DNA from: Ruegeria arenilitoris
GTDB taxonomy: Bacteria > Pseudomonadota > Alphaproteobacteria > Rhodobacterales > Rhodobacteraceae
Direction: 5' to 3'
Assembly: GCF_013032855.1 (NCBI RefSeq)
Contig: NZ_WQDA01000004.1
Location: 361,482 to 425,481, forward strand
DNA length: 64,000 bases
In this document: piece after piece, positions 37,398 to 46,042 of the stretch
Position numbering within the stretch: the first letter of the stretch is position 1
Layout: each line of letters begins with the position of its first letter
The notes under the pieces: generated by a model
Databases searched by the model: none
What the model saw: only the letters and a program-made list of their open reading frames with translations
What the model was told of the DNA's origin: nothing
Program-made: the position numbers and the translations under genes

Positions 37398-38308
37398 CCG
37401 ATTTCGACCCTCGCGCCCTGCGCAGCGCGTTCGGAACCTTTCTCACCGGTGTCACGGTGGTCACGACCCATGACGAATCCGGCCGACCGATCGGCTTTAC
37501 CGCCAATTCCTTTTCCTCGGTTTCGCTGGACCCTCCGCTGATATCGGTCTGTCTTGCCAATACATCCAGCAATTTCAACACATTCTCTGAAGCCACCGGA
37601 TTCGCCGTCAACATCCTGTCGGAGGATCAGATCAGTGTTTCGAACACCTTCGCACGCCCTTCACAGGACCGGTTTGCCGGTGTCGATTGGAAGCCAGGAC
37701 CCAACGGCGCACCAATCCTTGACGGGGTTTCAGCCTGGTTTGACTGCTCGGTTTTCAAGACGGTCGAAGCCGGCGACCACCTGATCCTGATCGGTCGGGT
37801 CGAGGCCTTCGACCACTCGATCGCACCTGGCCTGGGCTATGCCCGCGGCGCCTACGTGACGCCTGCCGCCGAAGCCCGGGCGCTGAACCGTCGCGCGGGC
37901 GTCGTGGTTTCCGCGTTGATCGAGCGGGACGGCCAGATCCTTCTGCTGGACGATGGCAACGGCGGGCTGACCATTCCGGCGACCGAGGACGTGGCCAACG
38001 GCGCCGATACTGCATTGGCCCAGTTGATCGCGGGATGTGGGATCAAGGCAGAACCGGGCTTCATCTATTCGGTCTACCAGGACAAGTCGCGACGACAGCA
38101 TATCTCGTTCCTTTGCCAAGCCGAGGACGGGACCCCAGCCAACGGGGCTTTTACGCAGATCGTCGAGTCGACGCTGATGGATGTCGCGGACCCGGCGATC
38201 TGTACAATGCTGGAACGTTTTGCCCGGGAAAGCCGTTTGGGCAATTTCGGCATATACTACGGAGATGAAACCAGCGGACAGGTCAAACCGTTGGTTCGGG
38301 GGAGTTGA
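37394..38308 (+). CDS. Flavin reductase fused to a degenerate NUDIX-like domain
   Basis: A 304-residue two-domain protein. Residues 1-160 are a flavin-reductase-like (DIM6/NTAB) domain with FGTFLTGVTVVTTHD and NSFSSVSLDPPLISVCL, which supplies reduced FMN to a partner monooxygenase. After a short link, residues 165-290 resemble a NUDIX fold (AGVVVSALIERDGQILLLDD), but the Nudix box region (VANGADTALAQLIAGCG) lacks the REx2EE catalytic residues. It may sense a nucleotide or simply stabilise the complex. The ATG overlaps the hydrolase stop; the monooxygenase starts 1 nt after its end, strongly suggesting that the two form a two-component system. Confidence 0.82.
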   Translation: MTDFDPRALRSAFGTFLTGVTVVTTHDESGRPIGFTANSFSSVSLDPPLISVCLANTSSNFNTFSEATGFAVNILSEDQISVSNTFARPSQDRFAGVDWKPGPNGAPILDGVSAWFDCSVFKTVEAGDHLILIGRVEAFDHSIAPGLGYARGAYVTPAAEARALNRRAGVVVSALIERDGQILLLDDGNGGLTIPATEDVANGADTALAQLIAGCGIKAEPGFIYSVYQDKSRRQHISFLCQAEDGTPANGAFTQIVESTLMDVADPAICTMLERFARESRLGNFGIYYGDETSGQVKPLVRGS

Positions 38309-38309
38309 A

Positions 38310-39347
38310 ATGAAGTTCTCGCTGTTTGCGCATATGGAGCGGATTTCGCCAGAGCAGGACCAGAAGCAGTTGTATGACGAGTTCATCCAACTGTGCAAAA
38401 TCGCCGACGACGGCGGGATGCATGCCGTCTGGACGGGCGAGCACCACGGGATGAACTTTACCATAGCGCCCAACCCGTTTCTCAGCCTGATTGACGTGGC
38501 TCGGCACACCCGGAATGTCCGGCTGGGCACCGGGACCGTGATCGCGCCGTTCTGGCATCCGATCCGTTTGGCAGGCGAGGCCGCGATGACGGACATCATA
38601 ACCGACGGTCGGCTGGATCTGGGCATTGCCCGCGGTGCCTACAGTTACGAATACGAACGCATGATGCCTGGAATGGATGCCTGGGAAGCCGGGCAGCGCA
38701 TGCGCGAACTCATCCCTGCCGTGAAACAGCTCTGGCAGGGAGATTACGCCCATGACGGCGAATTCCACCAATTTCCCAGGACCACCTCGTCGCCCCTGCC
38801 CCTGCAACCTGGTGGGCCGCCCATCTGGGTGGCGGCACGCGACCCCAACAGCCACGAATTCGCCGTACGCTCAGGGTGCAACGTACAGGTCACGCCATTG
38901 TGGAACGGCGACGACGAGGTCATCGACCTGATGGCCAAGTTCAATGCCGCCTGCGCAAAGTTTCCTGACATGCCGCGCCCCAAGATCATGTTGCTGCGCC
39001 ACACTTACGTGGCCGAAGATCAGAACGACGTGAAACAGGCCGCCATCGAGTTGAACCGGTTCTACTGCTATTTCGGTGCATGGTTCATGAACAAGCGTGA
39101 CGTCACACAGGGCCTGATCGCCCCGCTGAGTGATGCCGAAATCGCCAAGCATCCGTTCTATTCGCCCCAGAACATGGAGCGGGACCTTGTCATCGGAACA
39201 GCCGATACCGTGATCGACCGGCTTCGGAGATGCGAGGAACTGGGGTATAACGAGTATTCATTCTGGATCGACTCCAGCATGCCGTTTGAACGCAAAAAGG
39301 CCTCGTTGGAGCGTTTCATCAAGGATGTGATGCCGGCCTTTCAATAG
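38310..39347 (+). CDS. Luciferase-like (LLM) FMN-dependent monooxygenase
   Basis: A 345-residue bacterial-luciferase-family enzyme with TIM-barrel features: MHAVWTGEHHGMNFT, NVRLGTGTVIAPFWHPIRLA, DIITDGRLDLGIARGAY and GGPPIWVAARDPNS. Such enzymes use FMNH2 from a separate reductase, here the immediately preceding gene, to oxygenate an aldehyde, alkane, amide-ring or sulfonate-like substrate. No signal peptide. Downstream aldehyde dehydrogenase suggests the product or a later intermediate is an aldehyde. Confidence 0.87.
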   Translation: MKFSLFAHMERISPEQDQKQLYDEFIQLCKIADDGGMHAVWTGEHHGMNFTIAPNPFLSLIDVARHTRNVRLGTGTVIAPFWHPIRLAGEAAMTDIITDGRLDLGIARGAYSYEYERMMPGMDAWEAGQRMRELIPAVKQLWQGDYAHDGEFHQFPRTTSSPLPLQPGGPPIWVAARDPNSHEFAVRSGCNVQVTPLWNGDDEVIDLMAKFNAACAKFPDMPRPKIMLLRHTYVAEDQNDVKQAAIELNRFYCYFGAWFMNKRDVTQGLIAPLSDAEIAKHPFYSPQNMERDLVIGTADTVIDRLRRCEELGYNEYSFWIDSSMPFERKKASLERFIKDVMPAFQ

Positions 39348-39358
39348 GGGAATTCTGG

Positions 39359-40822
39359 ATGCAACGGTTTCAGAACTATATCGGCGGCACTTTCCGCGAT
39401 GGCGACACTTGGTTCGAAAGTGTCGACCCATCTACAGGTGAGGCTTGGGCGCAGATGCCCGCCGCCAGCCAAGCCGATGTGGACCAGGCCGTGATGGCAG
39501 CGGACCAGGCCTTCAATTCCCCGGAATGGGCGTCATTGACCGCAACGGCGCGGGGCAAGCTGCTATATCGATTGGCAGATCTGGTCGCCGAAAACGCACC
39601 GAGACTGGCCGAGCTGGAAACCCGCGATACAGGCAAAATCATCCGCGAAACCTCGGCGCAGATTGCCTATGTCGCGGATTACTATCGTTACTACGCGGGC
39701 CTCGCGGACAAGATCGAAGGCGCCCATTTGCCCATCGACAAGCCAGATATGGAAGTTTGGCTGCGGCGAGAACCCGTGGGGGTTGTCGCGGCGATCGTGC
39801 CCTGGAACTCGCAATTGTTCCTGTCGGCGGTCAAGATCGGCCCGGCCCTGGCGGCCGGTTGCACAGTGGTGCTGAAGGCCTCGGAAGAGGCCCCTGCCCC
39901 AATGCTGGAATTCGCGCGGATCTTTCACAAGGCCGGGTTTCCCGAAGGCGTTCTGAATGTCCTGACGGGCGGGCCCGATGTCGGCGCTGCCTTGACCCGG
40001 CACGAAAGAATTGCCCATGTCGCCTTTACCGGCGGGCCGGAAACGGCACGGCATATCGTGCGAAACTCGGCAGAGAACCTGGCATCGACCTCTTTGGAGT
40101 TGGGTGGAAAGTCGCCCTTTATCGTGTTCGAGGACGCGGATCTGGACAGTGCGGTCAACGCTCAGGTTTCCGGAATTTTCGCGGCGTCGGGTCAAAGCTG
40201 CGTTGCCGGGTCGCGGCTTGTGGTTCAGGCATCGATCAAGGACGCGGTCCTGGACCGTCTGCGGCAAAAGGCCGAAGCGGTCGTGATCGGCGCACCGGAT
40301 GATATGGCGACCGAAGTCGGGCCCCTGTGCACGCAGCGGCAGCAGAAATGGGCCGCCGAACTTGTCACCCGGTCGCAGGCCCAAGGCGCGCAATTGATTA
40401 TTGGCGGCCAGCCACTTGATCACGCGGGATTCTACTTTCCACCGACCATTCTGGATTGCAGTCGGGCGCGCGATGCTGATTGCTTGACGCACGAATTCTT
40501 CGGCCCCGTCCTGTCGGTCGTTTCCTTCGAAACAGAAGATGAGGCCATCGCGATCGCAAACGATACCCGGTTTGGCCTGGCCTCGGGCGTGTTCACGCAA
40601 AACCTCACGCGGGCCCATCGGATGGTTCGGTCAATCCGAGCCGGCATTGTCTGGGTCAACACCTACCGCGCAGTCAGTCCGATCGCTCCGTTTGGGGGGC
40701 ATGGATTGTCGGGGCATGGGCGCGAGGGCGGGCTGCAGGCTGCATTGGACTACACCAAAATCAAGTCCGTTTGGCTGCGCACCAGCGACGACCCTATTCC
40801 TGATCCTTTTGTCATGCGCTGA
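39359..40822 (+). CDS. NAD(P)-dependent aldehyde dehydrogenase
   Basis: A 487-residue ALDH with the active-site glutamate in TSLELGGKSPFI and the catalytic cysteine in GQSCVAGSR, plus PWNSQLFLSAVKIGPALAAG. It oxidises an aldehyde to the acid. Last gene of the operon, 12 nt after the monooxygenase. It may produce the acid effector for the FCD regulator (inference). No clear terminator hairpin follows. Confidence 0.9.
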   Translation: MQRFQNYIGGTFRDGDTWFESVDPSTGEAWAQMPAASQADVDQAVMAADQAFNSPEWASLTATARGKLLYRLADLVAENAPRLAELETRDTGKIIRETSAQIAYVADYYRYYAGLADKIEGAHLPIDKPDMEVWLRREPVGVVAAIVPWNSQLFLSAVKIGPALAAGCTVVLKASEEAPAPMLEFARIFHKAGFPEGVLNVLTGGPDVGAALTRHERIAHVAFTGGPETARHIVRNSAENLASTSLELGGKSPFIVFEDADLDSAVNAQVSGIFAASGQSCVAGSRLVVQASIKDAVLDRLRQKAEAVVIGAPDDMATEVGPLCTQRQQKWAAELVTRSQAQGAQLIIGGQPLDHAGFYFPPTILDCSRARDADCLTHEFFGPVLSVVSFETEDEAIAIANDTRFGLASGVFTQNLTRAHRMVRSIRAGIVWVNTYRAVSPIAPFGGHGLSGHGREGGLQAALDYTKIKSVWLRTSDDPIPDPFVMR

Positions 40823-41310
40823 CCCGCCGGCCACCTCGAAATGCGTAAAACTCGGCAGGAAACTCAGAGACCACGAAACAGATCGGCTTGGCAGTAGCTT
40901 GCCCACCGTTACACACTGCGCATCCCGGTTGCAGCGTATTCGAGTTGCAAAACAAGGGTTCAGATTCCACAAGCCGATTTCGAATAGTGCGTGAGGTTCA
41001 CCGCGCCCGAATTCACTTCGCTCTGCCCGATGAATGGACAGGCTGACTATGGTCATCTGGTGATCGATTGAATTCGGGGGGCTGGCTTGTCAGGTCGAAG
41101 TCGCTGAAACTGTTCCTGGGATCGTTCCGAAACCACGGCTCCTTCCAAGAGAACTGCACCGTTTCCATTGCCCGGCGCCGGGTCAGGTTTCCGACGCAGC
41201 GGTGGTTGCGGATTGGAAGGCACTGGTATCCACGTGGCGGCATCCCGATCGACCTGTCTTGGCAAACAGGCGCGGGGTCTGCGTTTGGTTAACCCTGAAC
41301 AGAAGCAGCC
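40823..41310. other. Gene-free stretch between the operon and the exported-protein gene
   Basis: About 490 nt with only short overlapping reading frames on both strands that I cannot support as genes. No tRNA, insertion-sequence ends or clear terminators were recognised. It lies between two convergent transcription units and may be remnant DNA. Confidence 0.5.
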
Positions 41311-42231
41311 TTACTTGGTGGCGCTGACATCTCCGGGGATGCACCCACGGGCGCAGAACCTCATGTCGCTGGGCGCAACAGACCAAACGTCAACATCATT
41401 CGGCGGCTTGTTCTTGAAGTCGATATCAAGGCAACTTGCGGCCTTCGGAGTGTAGTACTTGTTTCTGGGGTCGACATTGCCGAGTTGGTCAAACCCGGAA
41501 ATTAGACGCATATTCGGTCCCCATCTTTCGCCATGCAGTGTCAGATTGGAGTAATAAGCCATCAGCTTGATCGATTTACCCTGCGCGAACATCTTGTAGG
41601 TCATCTGGACCCCACCGATTGTCTTGTCGATCGGCCCCTGTTCCAACCCGGAACCAATCGAGATGACCCACCGGCGCTTGAGCGGGATGGAAATATCAAC
41701 TCCGTCTTCACTGCATTCCAGCAATTTGTACGAAAAAATGTTCAGCACGGCGTTTGTTCTAATCGGGTTCGTGTGAAGCCTTAGAACGCTGTAAACCGGC
41801 TTGATGGTGGCACTTTGGATCGGAGCACCGTTGACGACACAATTTTTCTGCAGCACCGCAAGTTCCGTCAGAACCATGTCCGAAAAGGACGACGCAAAAC
41901 CACCCTCCAAAGACTGCGCCATAAGCGCCGACATTCCGGGGGCCTCCAAAACCCGCGTGGAGTCTCCGTATTCACGGAAAAGTTCAACGGGATCCAAGGA
42001 AACCAACTGACGGTCAGCTGAAAACAGCAGGTTCTCAGGATCATTTTCATCCACGATTTGATGATACTGAAAGGTAAACAACTCGGTGCCGCCGGAGTAC
42101 TGCGGTATCCCATCTTCAAATTTTACGGTTCCGTCTTCGGACAAAATCTCCTGGGCCTTTGCTGGTCCTTGGATTGCAAGCGCCATCGCTGCGCCAAGAA
42201 TTGAAACGCCTAAAGCCTTAAGTCTGAACAT
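41311..42231 (-). CDS. Exported protein of unknown function
   Basis: A 306-residue protein with a clear signal peptide (AMALAIQGPAKA-QEIL) and no recognised domain. Five cysteines (KNCVV, LLECSED, ASCLDID, RFCARGC) suit disulfides in a periplasmic or secreted protein. It includes SSFSDMVLTELAVL and FAQGKSIKLMAYYSNL. Lower-GC codon use than the denitrification block. It lies 155 nt downstream of the cyclase gene on the same strand and may be co-transcribed with it. Confidence 0.7.
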   Translation of the reverse strand: MFRLKALGVSILGAAMALAIQGPAKAQEILSEDGTVKFEDGIPQYSGGTELFTFQYHQIVDENDPENLLFSADRQLVSLDPVELFREYGDSTRVLEAPGMSALMAQSLEGGFASSFSDMVLTELAVLQKNCVVNGAPIQSATIKPVYSVLRLHTNPIRTNAVLNIFSYKLLECSEDGVDISIPLKRRWVISIGSGLEQGPIDKTIGGVQMTYKMFAQGKSIKLMAYYSNLTLHGERWGPNMRLISGFDQLGNVDPRNKYYTPKAASCLDIDFKNKPPNDVDVWSVAPSDMRFCARGCIPGDVSATK

Positions 42232-42386
42232 GATTATCCCCAGTTTTTTGATCTAAAAATCGAAACAATGCCATCAAACACTATCAAATTTTCGTATATG
42301 TTTCAATAATCGCACCTTTCGGCAGTTCGGCTGAAGTTATGTCCAGACCAAAAACCTGGCGTAAAAACTGCGTCGAACCGGGTGGT

Positions 42387-45300
42387 TCACTTCATTGCGA
42401 CTTCGGACTGCGCATTGCGCAAGGCCGCCTCGACCCGGTCGGTGAATGGGAGCTGGTACCGGACACTCCAGGATTTCTCACCCGCTCGCACAAGTTCGAT
42501 CACCTTCAAGCCTTCAGCGATCTCTCCGGCCATCAAGTGCGCGTCTGCGAGCAACGTCTGAGCGTAGAGAACGATCTGAGTTGAACCTGTATCAACATAG
42601 GCGTCGATCCCGGCCGAGATCTCGGCGATCCCCTCGGCAGGGTGACCTTCTGATGCCCGCGCCCAGCCGTGCAGGATGCGGCCCCAGGCATCCCAGTAGT
42701 GGAACTCCCGTTGCCCACTGATCTCGAGAGCCCGGTTGACCATATTCAGCAATGCACTTGTGTCGCCCAATATCTGATAGATGGTCGCCAGGATGTTCAG
42801 CCCGTAGCAACGCGTGAAATCGTGTGGTTCACGACTGATCCGCTCAGCCAGTTCCGTTAGCTCGGCGCGAAACGTTTCGCCGTCTCCGCTTTGCAGCGCC
42901 ACGGCCCAGCACCGCATCGCCTGATCAACCAAGTATATGTCTGCCTCGTGATAATTCAGCAGATCGTCCGGATCAGTTGCCCCGCGTAACGCAATCGCTC
43001 GGTCGAAAGCAGAAATGGCGACCTCCAGACGGCCGAGCATGAAGTTGCTCATGCCGATATTGTGCGCCGCGAGCGCCTCCATCGTCGGGTTTTCCGCGCG
43101 CCGTGCGACCTCCTCCAGGTAATCACACAAAGCCAACGCGCCCCTCGGATCGCCCAGAGTCAACTGAGCACCGAACTGCACATGCACGGCCAGAAACGCA
43201 TCCGTCACACTGGCGGAGGAACGGTCAAGCAGGTGGCGGAACCGGTCCAGATTGGCCAAAACCTCTTTCGACCCGAACGCCCTGGTACTGAGGGCCACGT
43301 TCAGCATCTTGCGCAGCGAAATCTCTTCTCGATCCCGTTCGGGGCTTGGGGTGATTTTGTCGTTCTCGGTCAAGGCTTCATTGAGATGGTGGATGGTTTC
43401 TTCGTTGGCAAATCGCTCGCCCGAGATGACTGCCGCCCGGCGCCACGCGTCCCGGGCCTGTTTGGGCATGTCCGCGCGGGCATAGTGCTGGGCCAGCAAT
43501 TCAGGGTTCTGACCCACAAGGTCACTGAACGAAGTGTCGAGAACCTCGGCGATCCGGCTGTGCACCGCCCGCGCCCGACTGGGCAACATCAGGTCATAGG
43601 CCGCGTCCCGTATCAAAGCGTGGCGGAACGCATAGGCGCCTCCCATATTGACCCCGCGCCGCACCAATATTTGCGCTTCGACCAACTCGTCCAACATGCG
43701 CAGGGTTGCCTCGTACGATTGACCGCTGACCGAACTGACCATCGCAGGCAGGATGTTGCGGTCAATGGCGGCGCAGACCGGCACGATATCGCGGGCCGTG
43801 CTCAGCCGGTCGAACATGGCCCAGAACAGTTCCTTGAGCGTCGATGGCAGTGCCTGTTGCATCTGCATTGCGGACGCGTCCGTCTGGTCGAAGAACCCGT
43901 CCTGGATCATTCGTGCCATCTCTTCCGCAAACAGAGGGACGCCATCCGTCCTGTTCGCGATCCGGTCTTTCATGGTCTGTGTCACTTGCTTGGACTGCAA
44001 AAGCGCATCCAGCATCTGGTGGACGTGGTCCCGGTCGAGGCGGGAAATCGTCAGCGGGACGACACCCTCCCGGCCTTCCCACGGTGGATGGTAGGACGGG
44101 CGGAACGTGCACATGATCATGACGGGCATGGACCTGAAGCGCTCGATCAACAAAGCGATGATTTCCTCAGTCGAGGGATCGATCCAATGCAGGTCTTCAA
44201 ACAGCAACAGAACCGGTCGATGCCGCGCCAGCGCAGCAACGGTCTGCACCAAGGCCTCCTGAAACTGCTGCTTGAGCCGGTCAAAGGGCAGTTTCAGCAG
44301 GTCTTCCTCGGCCTCCACCGGCAACGACATGGCATAGGCAAACAAAGGAAGATAGTCTTCCGGAACCTCCGACCATTCCTGAAACAGTTGCCTGAGTTTG
44401 CGCAGCTTCCGCTGGTCGGAGTCGGTTCTGCGGAAATCGGCCATGTGGCTGATCCAGCTGAGAACCGGGAAATGGGCACTTCGCTCGTGGTTGGGCGAGC
44501 ATTGGAACCCAAGCCGCAGATATTGTTGCTCTTCGAATCCGCGGGTCGCTTCCTCGACAAGACGCGATTTTCCGATGCCGGCCTCACCGGAAACCATAAC
44601 CGCCTGCCCTTCTCCATTCAGTGCGGCCTGCCAATGCTTCTTGATCGTCGCGACCTCATCGACCCGGTTGACGAAGGGCGAGCCTTGAACTCCGGGACGC
44701 GCCTGAAACCGCAACATCGGCTCTTCCGCACTCAGAACTTTCCAGATGCCGATCGGGTTCTCAAACCCCTTGAGGCTTTGCTTCCCCTTCCACTCGCAGC
44801 GAAAGTTGCTCCCGATCAGCAGCTTGGTGTGCTCGCTGATGGCGACCGTCCCAGGGTCCGCCAGTTCCTGGATACGGGCCGCCAAATTCGGCACCTCACC
44901 GACCACCAGACCTCCCAAAGTCGAGTGATTGTCAACCACGGCTTCCCCGGAAGAAATCCCGACCCGAACCCCGATGACCTCACCCTTGCCGTGTTTGATA
45001 CGACCAATGGAGCCGCAGATTTCCAGTCCGGCGGCAACAGCCCTTTCCGCATCGTTCTCTTCGACCGTCGGATAACCGAAATAAGCAACCACTCCATCTC
45101 CGATGAATTGGGCAATGTGCCCCTGGTGCCGGGTCACGACATCAAAACAAAGGGCTTGATAGTCGTGCAGAACGGAGCGGTACTCCTCAAGATCCAGATG
45201 ACTGGACAATTCAGTCGATCCAACGAGATCGACAAAGACCAAAGTCAGATACCTGCGCTCGGGGACACCTTCCAATGCCGTGGGTTGAGGCGCGTGAGGC

Positions 45301-45533
45301 CCAGTTTGCGATGGCGTGAGAGCATTCTCGGAATGTGAAACGCCACCTTGATCCGAGCGAAGCGCCTCGATCGCCCGCATCATGCGTTTGCGATCCCCGA
45401 GGTTCAGTCCAAGCTCGACCAGGTCATTTTCAGTGAGGGTGGCAAGAACATCCAATTCGATCGCGTTCGAGGCGAACACATCATGGTACTTCTCAAGGGA
45501 ATACCTCTCCAACCACGCCTTGATGTCAGCCAT
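42387..45533 (-). CDS. SAM domain - class III adenylate/guanylate cyclase - AAA ATPase - TPR protein
   Basis: A 1048-residue multidomain signalling protein. Residues 1-60 look like a SAM domain (IKAWLERYSLEKYHDVFAS). Residues 93-275 form a class III cyclase catalytic domain with metal Asp in FVDLVGST (about 100-107) and GDG at 145-147. From about 310 an AAA/STAND-type ATPase follows (SGEAGIGKSRLVEEA, LLLFEDLHWIDPS). The C-terminal third is helical TPR-like repeats. Such proteins make cAMP or cGMP, and the ATPase and repeats are thought to gate it. Substrate is not certain from sequence. It has no transmembrane helix, so it is cytoplasmic. Confidence 0.87.
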   Translation of the reverse strand: MADIKAWLERYSLEKYHDVFASNAIELDVLATLTENDLVELGLNLGDRKRMMRAIEALRSDQGGVSHSENALTPSQTGPHAPQPTALEGVPERRYLTLVFVDLVGSTELSSHLDLEEYRSVLHDYQALCFDVVTRHQGHIAQFIGDGVVAYFGYPTVEENDAERAVAAGLEICGSIGRIKHGKGEVIGVRVGISSGEAVVDNHSTLGGLVVGEVPNLAARIQELADPGTVAISEHTKLLIGSNFRCEWKGKQSLKGFENPIGIWKVLSAEEPMLRFQARPGVQGSPFVNRVDEVATIKKHWQAALNGEGQAVMVSGEAGIGKSRLVEEATRGFEEQQYLRLGFQCSPNHERSAHFPVLSWISHMADFRRTDSDQRKLRKLRQLFQEWSEVPEDYLPLFAYAMSLPVEAEEDLLKLPFDRLKQQFQEALVQTVAALARHRPVLLLFEDLHWIDPSTEEIIALLIERFRSMPVMIMCTFRPSYHPPWEGREGVVPLTISRLDRDHVHQMLDALLQSKQVTQTMKDRIANRTDGVPLFAEEMARMIQDGFFDQTDASAMQMQQALPSTLKELFWAMFDRLSTARDIVPVCAAIDRNILPAMVSSVSGQSYEATLRMLDELVEAQILVRRGVNMGGAYAFRHALIRDAAYDLMLPSRARAVHSRIAEVLDTSFSDLVGQNPELLAQHYARADMPKQARDAWRRAAVISGERFANEETIHHLNEALTENDKITPSPERDREEISLRKMLNVALSTRAFGSKEVLANLDRFRHLLDRSSASVTDAFLAVHVQFGAQLTLGDPRGALALCDYLEEVARRAENPTMEALAAHNIGMSNFMLGRLEVAISAFDRAIALRGATDPDDLLNYHEADIYLVDQAMRCWAVALQSGDGETFRAELTELAERISREPHDFTRCYGLNILATIYQILGDTSALLNMVNRALEISGQREFHYWDAWGRILHGWARASEGHPAEGIAEISAGIDAYVDTGSTQIVLYAQTLLADAHLMAGEIAEGLKVIELVRAGEKSWSVRYQLPFTDRVEAALRNAQSEVAMK

Positions 45534-45983
45534 CTTCAGTCCTCGGTCGAAATTACTTCAATGTGCTTTGCCTTTTGTCCAATCGGCGTCAGTCAGAGAG
45601 ACCTGGTTTCTGACGAAGCTAAAATATGTCCGACCGAATGCCGGCCCTTATAGTCAGCGCGTTGCGTATTAATTGCCAATGCAAGGCGGAACGCCCGAAT
45701 TGTTGCCCCAACACGAACCTATCCCAAGTCGGAATTTGCGTCTACTGGCTGGCAAAATGCACCTTCGGGCCAAGCGGGATTCAATCAAGAACGCATCCAG
45801 CCAGAATTGGCCCAGCCGACGTTCACACTACCCAAGTTTCAGTCTGTCTCTCCGCTACTCATAGCGGTGGCGGTTCGGCGTCAAAATGGTCAAACGCCGG
45901 CTTATTGGAAACAAACCGAGCGTCCGTCATAATGATCATAATTATTCCTTTTTGCATACTACAGGGGAAGTGGCGGAAAGGTA

Positions 45984-45995
45984 CCTGTTTACAGG
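45984..45995. repeat. CCTGTATACAGG-family site downstream of parB
   Basis: CCTGTTTACAGG, one base from the palindrome CCTGTATACAGG found at the origin-like region near 48.8 kb. It lies 47 nt beyond the parB stop, and the flanking GGTACCTGT is shared with the site at 48965. A binding site for ParB or the Rep initiator is inferred. Confidence 0.6.
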
Positions 45996-45997
45996 AA

Positions 45998-46027
45998 GGT
46001 TTGGCCCGTGGAAGCACAGGCCAAACC
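45998..46027 (-). terminator. Hairpin after parB
   Basis: GGTTTGGCC (45998-46006) pairs with GGCCAAACC (46019-46027) around a 12-nt loop, 16 nt downstream of the parB stop on the minus strand. Probable terminator of parAB, although the U-run is weak. Confidence 0.5.
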
Positions 46028-46042
46028 AATGGTAAAAAATGG

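Larger units (their letters stand above)
45534..46042. other. Intergenic region between the cyclase gene and parB
   Basis: About 510 nt without a supportable gene; one 170-codon plus-strand frame crosses into parB antisense and is rejected. It holds a partition/replication-type site (45984-45995) and a hairpin at the parB end. Confidence 0.55.

Noticed and set aside
40823..41310. Possible transposase or IS remnant.
   Set aside because: No inverted ends, no target duplication and no DDE-type motif in the short frames; left as unexplained intergenic DNA.
43062..45338. A 758-codon plus-strand frame antisense to the cyclase gene.
   Set aside because: The minus strand carries clear SAM, cyclase and ATPase motifs; the plus-strand frame has none.
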